NCBI GenBank assembly: GCA_937928475.1
Contig: CALFVE010000318.1
Location: 1-19,560, forward strand
From: an uncultured bacterium
GTDB taxonomy: Bacteria; Armatimonadota; Zipacnadia; Zipacnadales; Zipacnadaceae
Reading direction: 5' to 3'
Length of the DNA: 19,560 nt
How positions within the stretch are numbered: the stretch's first letter is position 1; every line of letters begins with the position of its first letter. This document shows, piece after piece, positions 1 to 6,133 of this stretch. A program made the translations under genes and the position numbers. Under the pieces are notes generated by a model. That model was not told where the DNA came from, ran no database searches, and worked only from the letters and a program-made list of their open reading frames with translations.

Positions 1-1058
1 GCCTCGAATGAGGGCCTTCCCGCCGGGAGCATCCGCTCCAGGTACTTCTCGCAGGCAAAGCGATCCGTCATTCCGGCCACGTAATCGCATACGCGCCTGG
101 CGCGCTCCTTGGGGCTAGCGGGTATATCTTCGCTGATCTGCGCGAAGTCCCGGTCCGATTCCATGTAGGCCCGGAACAAAGCGACCACGATCCCCCGTGC
201 TTTGTTTGCCTCCCGCTTCATCCACTCCGCGTGATAGACCCGCTCGACCAGGAAGTTCTTCAGCGCGTCGGTGGCCTCCCGCACCTCCTCGCTCATCGCC
301 AAGCGGGGGGCGTCCTGGCTATGCTCGATGAGGTCTTCCACCATCCTGCCCACTCGTGCGCTGTGCCTCTCTCCCAGCACCGCGCGGATCTCTCGGGGCA
401 CTTCCTCCGGCCGCAGGAGTCCCGCCCGGAGGCTGTCGTCCAGGTCATGATTCACGTAGGCAATCCGGTCCGCCACGCGCACCACCATCGCCTCCAGGGA
501 GGGCGGCTGCGCGTCGCGCAGGTCTTCTGCCAGGTCGGCCATGGACTTGCTGTGGGACACGATTCCCGCCCGCGTCTCATGGCTGAGGTTCAGCCCTTGG
601 CCGCCTCGCTCCAGCAGATCCACGACGCGCAGCGAGTGTTCATCATGAGCGAACCCCGCCTGAGGATCATACTGCCGATAGATCCAGTCCAGCGCATCCT
701 CCCCGGCGTGGCCGAAGGGCGTATGTCCCACATCGTGCCCTAGCGCGATGGCCTCGACCAGGTCCTCGTTGAGCCGGAGGGCCTTGGCCACGGTCCGTGC
801 GATTTGGGCCACCTCCAGGGTGTGCGAGAGCCGAGTGCGGAAGTGGTCCTGGGTAGTGGCGATGAAAACCTGGGTCTTATGCGCCAGGCGACGGAAGGCT
901 ACGCACAGGTGGATAATGCGGTCGCGGTCGCGCTGGAAGGCAGTGCGCACGGCGTCGGGCGGCTCGGCGCGCGGCCGGCCCTGCGAGTCGGCGCTATGTA
1001 CGGCGTAGGGGCTGAGGTATTCCCTTTCCCGCTGTTCAATCTGTTCGCGCACCGTCAT
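1..1058 (-). CDS. dgt: dGTP triphosphohydrolase (type 2, HD domain), C-terminus off window
   Basis: Deoxyguanosinetriphosphate triphosphohydrolase-like protein, a cytoplasmic HD-superfamily enzyme that cleaves dNTPs to nucleoside and triphosphate and helps set dNTP pools. The minus-strand reading frame is open from the ATG at 1058 to the window edge, giving 352 visible residues. That is close to the usual length of this family, so only a short C-terminus should be missing. The N-terminus (MTVREQIEQRE, then LSPYAVHSADSQGR) is typical of the type 2 subgroup. Metal-binding residues of the HD domain are visible: H79 in SHTLEVAQIART, H108-D109 in GHDVGHTPFGH, and D205 in AYVNHDLDD. An AGGA Shine-Dalgarno lies 7 bases before the ATG. 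The gene follows ilvE on the same strand after a 164-base gap that holds a palindromic repeat, so co-transcription is possible but unproven. The family call is secure; substrate preference cannot be read from sequence. Confidence 0.95.
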   Translation of the reverse strand, partial: MTVREQIEQREREYLSPYAVHSADSQGRPRAEPPDAVRTAFQRDRDRIIHLCVAFRRLAHKTQVFIATTQDHFRTRLSHTLEVAQIARTVAKALRLNEDLVEAIALGHDVGHTPFGHAGEDALDWIYRQYDPQAGFAHDEHSLRVVDLLERGGQGLNLSHETRAGIVSHSKSMADLAEDLRDAQPPSLEAMVVRVADRIAYVNHDLDDSLRAGLLRPEEVPREIRAVLGERHSARVGRMVEDLIEHSQDAPRLAMSEEVREATDALKNFLVERVYHAEWMKREANKARGIVVALFRAYMESDRDFAQISEDIPASPKERARRVCDYVAGMTDRFACEKYLERMLPAGRPSFE

Positions 1059-1086
1059 GGGCAGTTCCTCGCTGCCCTTTGGCGTA

Positions 1087-1107
1087 GGGCAGGCTTCCAG
1101 CCTGCCC
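1087..1107. repeat. Perfect 9-bp-arm palindrome, dispersed repeat copy 1
   Basis: A perfect inverted repeat with 9-base arms (1087-1095 and 1099-1107) and a 3-base loop. Read on the minus strand, its core is GCAGGCTGGAAGCCTGC, identical to the core at 6008-6024. The similarity continues weakly past the core (CCTACGCCAAAG here, GCCACGCGGAAAG there), so the two copies look like members of one dispersed element and not chance hairpins. It lies in the ilvE-dgt gap, between the ilvE stop and the dgt Shine-Dalgarno. Confidence 0.75.
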
Positions 1108-1222
1108 GAACTGATACGGGGGCCTCACGAGGCGCGAAGACCCGAACCTAGTCGCGGTCCGGGTTCCCTTGAGCGGGGCCAGCGCGGGAGTCGGACGGCA
1201 GCGGCCGGCCCCCGCGCCCTGT

Positions 1223-2101
1223 CTAGTCGTAGACCGGGGTCCCTTCTGACTGGGTGCGTTCGCGAAAGCGCTCCTCCAGGGCGCGGCTGATGGGGCCCGG
1301 CCGGCCCTCGCCGATGCGGCGGCCATCTACCATGACCACGGGCGCGATCTCCGCCGCCGTTCCCGTCAGGAAGACCTCGTCCGCGGTGTAGACAGTGAGC
1401 AGGCGGAAGGGTTCCACCCGCACCGGGATGCCCATCTCGCGGGCGATCTCCATGGCCACTCCGGCCGTGATTCCTTCCAGGCTCCCGACTGAGACGGGAG
1501 GTGTGAGGATCTCCCCGTGCTGGACGACGAAGATATTGTCCCCGGTGCATTCGGCCACGTAGCCGTCTACGCTGAGCATGATGCCCTCGGGCACCCCGGC
1601 CTGGATCGTCTCGAGTTTGGCGCAGATGTTGTTGAGGTAGTTCAGGCTCTTGATGCCGGGGTCGAGCGCCGCGGGGGCATTGCGGCGGGTGGCGCAGGTG
1701 ATTACCTGGAGGCCCTGCTCATAGAACTCCCGGGGGTACAGGGAGATGGAATCGGCGATGATGAACACGGTCTGCTGGGGGCACTTGCGGGGGTCCAGCC
1801 CCAGGTCGCCGGGCCCGCGGGTAACCACTAGGCGGACGTAGGCGTCGCGCAACTGGTTGGCCCGTACGGTCTCAATGACCGCTGCTTTCATCTCAGCGGC
1901 GGTGAGCGGAATATTGAGGGCGATGGCGTGGGCGGAGTCGTAGAGGCGATGGAGGTGCTCATCGAGGCGGAAGAGTCGCCCGTTGTAAGCGCGAATGCCC
2001 TCGAAGACGCCGTCGCCATAAAGCAGGCCGTGGTCAAAGACGGAGACCTTGGCCTGCTCGGGGGGCACCAGATCGCCATTGAGGTAGATCAATTCAGGCA
2101 T
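1223..2101 (-). CDS. ilvE: Branched-chain amino acid aminotransferase
   Basis: PLP-dependent class IV aminotransferase that interconverts leucine, isoleucine and valine with their 2-oxo acids, the last step of branched-chain amino acid synthesis in the cytoplasm. It has 292 residues from the chosen ATG, a normal family length. Visible hallmarks (from this ATG) are the fold-type IV N-terminus FDHGLLYGDGVFEGIR, the PLP-binding lysine K151 in GIKSLNYLNN, E184 in AECTGDNIF, and the phosphate-binding LEGITAG and FLTGTAAEI loops. A GTG four codons upstream (2113) is in frame, but an AAGGTGA Shine-Dalgarno lies about 8 bases before the ATG and overlaps that GTG, so the ATG is preferred. A sigma70-like promoter and two leader hairpins lie upstream. 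A D-amino acid or aminodeoxychorismate-lyase role is less likely, because the LNYLNN and EGITAG context matches IlvE. Confidence 0.93.
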   Translation of the reverse strand: MPELIYLNGDLVPPEQAKVSVFDHGLLYGDGVFEGIRAYNGRLFRLDEHLHRLYDSAHAIALNIPLTAAEMKAAVIETVRANQLRDAYVRLVVTRGPGDLGLDPRKCPQQTVFIIADSISLYPREFYEQGLQVITCATRRNAPAALDPGIKSLNYLNNICAKLETIQAGVPEGIMLSVDGYVAECTGDNIFVVQHGEILTPPVSVGSLEGITAGVAMEIAREMGIPVRVEPFRLLTVYTADEVFLTGTAAEIAPVVMVDGRRIGEGRPGPISRALEERFRERTQSEGTPVYD

Positions 2102-2107
2102 GAGGCT

Positions 2108-2154
2108 GTTCACCTTGAACGGGACGAGGGCCGGCTGTGTAACCCGCCCTCGTC
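2108..2154 (-). promoter_or_regulatory. ilvE leader: two tandem inverted repeats, second one around the ribosome binding site
   Basis: Between the predicted ilvE promoter and its ATG there are two perfect inverted repeats. The first has 9-base arms (2123-2131 GACGAGGGC and 2146-2154 GCCCTCGTC) around a 14-base loop, and begins a few bases after the likely transcription start. The second is GTTCACCTTGAAC (2108-2120), with 5-base arms and a 3-base loop. On the mRNA the loop and 3' arm contain AAGGTGA, the Shine-Dalgarno of ilvE. The first could be an operator, a 5'-stabilising stem or part of an attenuator; the second could mask the ribosome binding site. No regulator family or known riboswitch class is recognised. 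The structures are seen directly; function is inferred. Confidence 0.5.
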
Positions 2155-2167
2155 ATTTCGCATACTG

Positions 2168-2196
2168 AGTATAGCACGAGGACGGGGGCCTCGCAA
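2168..2196 (-). promoter_or_regulatory. Sigma70-like promoter of ilvE
   Basis: On the minus strand, TTGCGA (2196-2191, 4 of 6 to the -35 consensus) and TATACT (2173-2168, 5 of 6 to the -10 consensus) are separated by exactly 17 bases. This is the only AT-rich island in an otherwise GC-rich gap. Transcription would start near 2160 and give a leader of about 60 bases before the ilvE ATG, containing the two inverted repeats. Confidence 0.6.
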
Positions 2197-2236
2197 CCGG
2201 CGTGTCTGAGAGCCTGGGCGGGAGGCTGCCGGCGGT

Positions 2237-2300
2237 GGGGAAAGCGGGGGGCGCCGTCGCTGGCCTTCGTTCCGCGGGCGGCGCCCCTTCGCTTTTCCCC
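2237..2300 (-). terminator. Long GC-rich hairpin, probable terminator after the sugar isomerase gene
   Basis: The arms 2237-2258 and 2277-2300 are inverted copies with few mismatches. They include a perfect nine-base segment (GGGGCGCCG at 2248-2256 with CGGCGCCCC at 2279-2287) and outer GGGGAAA/TTTTCCCC ends. It starts 12 bases beyond the stop codon of the minus-strand isomerase gene. No U-tract follows, so a classical intrinsic terminator is not proven, but position and stem length fit a transcription barrier. It also insulates the ilvE promoter at 2168-2196. Confidence 0.55.
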
Positions 2301-2311
2301 CGGCGGCGGAG

Positions 2312-3292
2312 CTAGGCCCAGGTCATGGCCCCTGGCGGCTCTTTGATGATGGTGCTTTTCAGGAAGGCGACGGCCTTCAGGAAGCCCTCATCGGCGGTCA
2401 TCAGGGAGTCCTCGTGTTCGATGGAGAGCACGCCGTCGTAGCCGGTCATGCGCAGAGTGCTGATGATGTCCCGCCAGACCTCCTCGCCGTGGCCGTAGCC
2501 GACGGTGCGGAAGATCCAGGCCCGGTGGATTTCATCGCCGTAGTGCTTGGTGTCCAAGACACCGTTGACGCGGGCGACCCAGGGGTAAACCAGGCTGTCT
2601 TTGGCGTGCACGTGCTTGATGACGTCGCCCTGGGATTGCAGCCAGCGGATGGCCGAGGGGACGTCAATGCCCTGCCAGAAGAGATGGCTGGGGTCGAAGT
2701 TGGCGCAGATGCGGTCGCCGTGCTTACCGACGGCGTTGCGGAGTTTGATCAAGGTTTCCGGGTTGTAGACCAGGAAGTTGGGGTGCATCTCGAAGCAGAT
2801 GAAGACGCCGGCGCGAGCGGCGAGGGCCGCCTCCTCTTTCCAGTAGGGAATGGCGACCTCGTTCCACTGGTAGTTGAGAGCGTTGAGGTGGTCTTCCGGC
2901 CAGGGGGCGACCACCCAGTTGGGGGACTTGTCTCCCGGGGCGCCGCCGGGCAGGCCGGAGAAGTTGACCACACACTCGACGCCCAGTTTCTTGGCCAAGG
3001 TCAGCGTCTCGCGCCAGACCTGGTGATGGGCCTGGGCCACCTTCTTGTCGGGGTGGAGAGGGTTGCCGTGGCAAGACAGTGCCGAGAGCACTAGCCCGCG
3101 GCTCTCGATGGCCTTGAGGACGGCTTTGCGAGCCTTGGCGTCCGCATTGAGTTGGGCCGGGTTGCAGTGATTGTTAGGCGGGTAGTTCCCGCAACCGATC
3201 TCCACCGACTCCAGACCAGCCGCGGCAAACCAGTCCAGCGCCGCCTCCAGCGGCAAATCCAACTTCGCCACCGTAAAGGCTCCGACTTTCAT
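2312..3292 (-). CDS. Sugar phosphate isomerase/epimerase, TIM barrel
   Basis: 326-residue protein of the xylose-isomerase-like TIM barrel family (AP endonuclease 2 fold), which isomerises or epimerises sugars, inositols or keto-sugars using a divalent metal. The expected metal ligands are visible: E168 in CFEMHPN, D200 with H203 in NFDPSHLFWQG, H229 in KHVHAKDS and E292 in LSIEHEDS. The NFDPSH and HVHAKD strings are hallmark strands of the barrel. A strong AAAGGAGG Shine-Dalgarno lies about 10 bases before the ATG. The gene lies 195 bases downstream of a Gfo/Idh/MocA dehydrogenase on the same strand. That is a common pairing in inositol and rare-sugar catabolism, where the dehydrogenase makes a keto intermediate and the epimerase/isomerase reworks it. 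The exact substrate cannot be assigned. No export signal is seen, so it is cytoplasmic. Confidence 0.88.
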   Translation of the reverse strand: MKVGAFTVAKLDLPLEAALDWFAAAGLESVEIGCGNYPPNNHCNPAQLNADAKARKAVLKAIESRGLVLSALSCHGNPLHPDKKVAQAHHQVWRETLTLAKKLGVECVVNFSGLPGGAPGDKSPNWVVAPWPEDHLNALNYQWNEVAIPYWKEEAALAARAGVFICFEMHPNFLVYNPETLIKLRNAVGKHGDRICANFDPSHLFWQGIDVPSAIRWLQSQGDVIKHVHAKDSLVYPWVARVNGVLDTKHYGDEIHRAWIFRTVGYGHGEEVWRDIISTLRMTGYDGVLSIEHEDSLMTADEGFLKAVAFLKSTIIKEPPGAMTWA

Positions 3293-3400
3293 AGGTCAAC
3301 AACCTCCTTTTGCGTATCTGGTTCCCAGGCTTGAGAGCAGGCGACCGCTGCTTGGCGCCCGCCGTGGCGGTTTCTCGTTTGGGTTGGTAGGCACAGAACG

Positions 3401-3416
3401 CGCCTTTCGAGAGGCG
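3401..3416 (-). terminator. Small hairpin downstream of the Gfo/Idh/MocA gene
   Basis: CGCCTTTCGAGAGGCG forms a 5-base-pair stem with a 6-base loop, about 70 bases beyond the minus-strand dehydrogenase stop. No U-tract follows. It could be a weak terminator or a processing site between the two minus-strand genes. The rest of the 195-base gap holds nothing else I recognise apart from the ribosome binding site of the isomerase. Confidence 0.2.
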
Positions 3417-3487
3417 TGGTGCAGCCAGCGGTCGGACGCCAGGCGGGTCTGCCTTCCACGGGTGCAACTTTTCGCGGGGTTCGTTCC

Positions 3488-4669
3488 CTAAACCTTGGGC
3501 ACCTTCTCCCACTTGCCGGACTCGGCGGCCAGGCTGCAGGCCTCCAGCACGGCCTGGGTCTTGGTGCCGTCCTCGAAGTTCGGCCAGGGGACCTTGTTCT
3601 CAGCCAGGGCCACCATGAGGTCGGCCACGGTGTTGATGAAGGTGTGCTCGTAGCCGAGAATGTGGGCCACGGGCCAGTAGCGCGGGCCGCCGCCGGGCAG
3701 GCCCATGAAGGGGTGGGCGTCGGCGGTGGCCTGGATGACGCGGAAGCCGGCGTTGTCGCCCTCGGCCACGTCATAGTACTCGAGTTCGTTCATGCGCTCC
3801 AGGTTGAAGCGCAGCGAGCCCTTTTCGCCGTTGATCTCGAAGACATTGTGGTTTTTGCGGCCGGCAGCGAAGCGGGTGGCCTCGAAGGTACCCAGGGCGC
3901 CGTTGGCAAAGCGGGCGAGGGCAATCACGCCGTCGTCCACATCCACGGTACCCATGGGCGCGCCCGCCTTGGCCTTGCCGCCCAAGCCGGTGTCCACGGT
4001 CTCCAACTTGGGGCGCTTTTTGATGAAGGTCTCCATGGTGCAAGCGACGCTGGAGATGTCACCGACCAGCCACAGGGCGAGGTCAATGCTGTGGGCCATG
4101 AGATCGCCCAGGGAGCCGGAGCCGGCGATCTTCTTCTGCACCCGCCACATCATGGGCACCTCGGGGCTGAGCAGCCAGTCCTGCAGATACAGGGCGCGCC
4201 AGTGGTAGATCCTGCCCAGCAGCCCCTGGTCAATCATCTGCTTGGCCAAAGAGACGGCAGGAGCGCGGCGGTAGTTGTGGCAGATCATGTGGATGACGCC
4301 GGCCTTGCGCACGGCCTTCAGGGCCGCCTTAGCGTCGGCGAGGCTAGTGGCCAGGGGCTTCTCGCAGAACACGTGCTTGCCTGCCTCGGCGGCCTTGATG
4401 ATCAATTCGGCGTGTTGGTTGTTGGGGGCGGTGATGTCCACGAGGTCAATGTCGTCGCGGGCCACGAGTTCGTCAACGCTGTGGGTCACTTCCGCCCAGC
4501 CCAGGCGCTTGGCTTCCGCTTCGGTGCGGCCCTTGGTGCGTCCGCAGAGCACCTGTCTCACTGGCTGGGCGGGCAATTCCGGCCAGAAGAAGGGAATCTG
4601 GCGGTAGGCGTTGGAGTGCGCCCGACCCATGAAGTTGTAGCCGATCAGTCCCACACGGATCTCCTTCAT
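3488..4669 (-). CDS. Gfo/Idh/MocA family oxidoreductase
   Basis: 393-residue NAD(P)-dependent dehydrogenase of sugars or inositols. The N-terminal Rossmann domain has the dinucleotide loop VGLIGYNFMGRAHSNAY (residues 6-22) and the family motif EKPLA, with the conserved lysine-proline pair (E103, K104, P105). The C-terminal alpha/beta domain (from about residue 130) contains GDLMAHSIDLALWLVG with D189 and H193, the usual catalytic pair region. The reading frame is open further upstream to 4930, but the ATG at 4669 has a GGGAGG Shine-Dalgarno 9 bases away and places the Rossmann strand at the N-terminus as in the family. It is the first gene of the minus-strand sugar pair and diverges from the UroD-family gene starting at 4887. 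I see no convincing promoter in the 217-base divergent gap. Substrate unknown; family certain. Confidence 0.92.
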   Translation of the reverse strand: MKEIRVGLIGYNFMGRAHSNAYRQIPFFWPELPAQPVRQVLCGRTKGRTEAEAKRLGWAEVTHSVDELVARDDIDLVDITAPNNQHAELIIKAAEAGKHVFCEKPLATSLADAKAALKAVRKAGVIHMICHNYRRAPAVSLAKQMIDQGLLGRIYHWRALYLQDWLLSPEVPMMWRVQKKIAGSGSLGDLMAHSIDLALWLVGDISSVACTMETFIKKRPKLETVDTGLGGKAKAGAPMGTVDVDDGVIALARFANGALGTFEATRFAAGRKNHNVFEINGEKGSLRFNLERMNELEYYDVAEGDNAGFRVIQATADAHPFMGLPGGGPRYWPVAHILGYEHTFINTVADLMVALAENKVPWPNFEDGTKTQAVLEACSLAAESGKWEKVPKV

Positions 4670-4886
4670 AAAGATCAGCCTCCCTGCGTGAATCCTGACA
4701 CTGTCTCTAGAGCCAGTTGCTTTCGGCAGCGGTGTTCTTCGCCCTGGCGGCAATTCCCTCCTGCCTGGGCGCAAAGAGGAACAACTTTCGTCGGCGAGGA
4801 AGTTTTCCCGCCGCGGCGGTAGGCCGCTTGACCCGGCGGGTTGGCGACGGGTGACGGAGACCGATGCCAAGTCCTTGGAGCCTGGC

Positions 4887-5933
4887 ATGACCTCTCGACA
4901 ACGCTTGCTCACTGCTCTGCGCCTGGGCACTCCCGACCGGGTTCCGGTTGCGCCCTGGGGTACCTCGCGCTTCGGCCTGGACAGCGAGGTGGGGCAGAGA
5001 CTCCTGCGGGAGACGGACCTCTTTCATGAGGTAGGTGCGGGAGGCAATATCATCTTGGGGCAGGACCCGCCGGTGGCGAGCGAGGAGCACGGCAGCGGGA
5101 GCGTGACCGTTTACCGGACGCCCTCGGGTCCCTTGACGCGGGTAGTGCGGCGCACCGCCGTGACCTCGGCGACCGTCAAGTTCCCCTGCGCTTCGGCGGC
5201 GGACGTGGAGCGCATGCTGGCGATGCCCTTCGAGCCGGTTGGGTGCAACTTGGAGGGCTACTTTCGGGCCGAGGAGCAGGTGGGCGAGGAGGGCCTGACT
5301 ATGATCGGGCTGGCGACCGGTCTGTGTTGGGTGGCGGATCTGCTTTCGCCGGAGGATTTCTGCCTGCTTTGGGCTGACGCACCGGAGGTGATGGAGCGGG
5401 CCGTGGAAGTGGCGACCGAACGGATCTGCGAGTGGCTACGCCGGGCTTGCCTGGCGGGGGCTCAGGCCTTCCGCATCGTGGGCCCCGAATACGCCTCGGT
5501 TGAACTGGGCCCGCGCGCTTATGAGCGGCTGGTAGTGAACATGGACTCGCGGTTGTGCGCTATCATTCACGAATTCGGCGGGATCGCCCACGTGCACAAC
5601 CACGGCCCGATCACCCGCTACTACGACTTGCTCTTGCGCGTTGGGATGGACTCGCTCGACCCGCTGGAGGCGCCGCCCTGGGGGGACTGCGACATTGCCG
5701 AGGCCAAGGCGAGGATCGGGCATCGTATCTGCCTGGTCGGCAACCTGGACGACATGGAAATTCTCGGCAAGAAGCCGACGGAGGTCGTGTTGCGCATGGG
5801 CCGTGAGCTGATCGAGAAGGCCGGGCCGGGCGGCTTCATCCTGGGAGGAACCTCCTCGGGGACCTTCAACGCGCACGCGGTGGAGAACTTCATTGCGCTG
5901 CGAAGGCTGGCGGAGGAGATGGCTGGCGGGTAG
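4887..5933 (+). CDS. Uroporphyrinogen decarboxylase family protein (not canonical HemE)
   Basis: 348-residue UroD-fold TIM barrel protein. The start MTSRQRLLTALRLGTPDRVPV is typical of the wide UroD-like family that includes corrinoid methyltransferases such as MtaA and CmuA. The RQAGR substrate loop of true HemE is missing from the N-terminus, so heme synthesis is unlikely. The C-terminal half has VHNHG (236-240), where MtaA-type enzymes keep a metal-binding histidine, followed by MDSLDPLEAPPWGD and VGNLD, matching the usual barrel strands. A GTG 12 codons upstream (4851) is in frame but lacks a Shine-Dalgarno; the ATG has GGAG 6 bases before it. The next plus-strand gene is a fucose-isomerase-like protein, 200 bases downstream. 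A role in demethylating or otherwise processing sugar-linked groups is possible but only inferred from context. Confidence 0.85.
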   Translation: MTSRQRLLTALRLGTPDRVPVAPWGTSRFGLDSEVGQRLLRETDLFHEVGAGGNIILGQDPPVASEEHGSGSVTVYRTPSGPLTRVVRRTAVTSATVKFPCASAADVERMLAMPFEPVGCNLEGYFRAEEQVGEEGLTMIGLATGLCWVADLLSPEDFCLLWADAPEVMERAVEVATERICEWLRRACLAGAQAFRIVGPEYASVELGPRAYERLVVNMDSRLCAIIHEFGGIAHVHNHGPITRYYDLLLRVGMDSLDPLEAPPWGDCDIAEAKARIGHRICLVGNLDDMEILGKKPTEVVLRMGRELIEKAGPGGFILGGTSSGTFNAHAVENFIALRRLAEEMAGG

Positions 5934-5956
5934 GGGAGAGGGGAACTGTTCGAATA

Positions 5957-6104
5957 AGGCAGGGATACTTGCCTGGCCAGCGCTGCCTGTCTTTCGGAGG
6001 GGAAGAGGCAGGCTGGAAGCCTGCGCCACGCGGAAAGAACTCAGACCTGCGCTCGCCTCTTCTGCCTGGACGGGGGGCGACGGCTAGGCAGGCCTGTTAC
6101 CTGC
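5957..6104. repeat. Cluster of three GCAGG...CCTGC hairpins, dispersed repeat region
   Basis: The gap between the UroD-family and fucose-isomerase-like genes (5934-6133) holds three related hairpins. They are 5957-5974 (AGGCA...TGCCT arms), 6008-6024 (GCAGGCTGGAAGCCTGC, perfect 7-base arms) and 6088-6104 (GCAGG...CCTGC arms). The middle one has the same core as the element at 1087-1107. The spacing and shared GCAGG/CCTGC ends suggest a composite interspersed element of REP-like type. No transposase is nearby. Such hairpins after a stop codon can also stop transcription or protect mRNA ends. Confidence 0.6.
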
Positions 6105-6133
6105 GCATACCAGTACATGGAGTGTGGGCGTCC

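Noticed and set aside
4808..4819. Perfect palindrome CCGCCGCGGCGG upstream of the UroD-family gene
   Set aside because: A self-complementary CG-only 12-mer is not surprising at this GC content, and nothing else supports an operator.
3416..4822. Long plus-strand open frame (468 codons) opposite the Gfo/Idh/MocA gene
   Set aside because: Low-complexity, Gly/His/Val-rich translation with no domain; it mirrors a certain gene on the other strand, as is common in GC-rich DNA.
5969..6133. N-terminal extension of the fucose-isomerase-like protein to 5969
   Set aside because: This stretch is made of the palindromic repeats and has no conserved residues.
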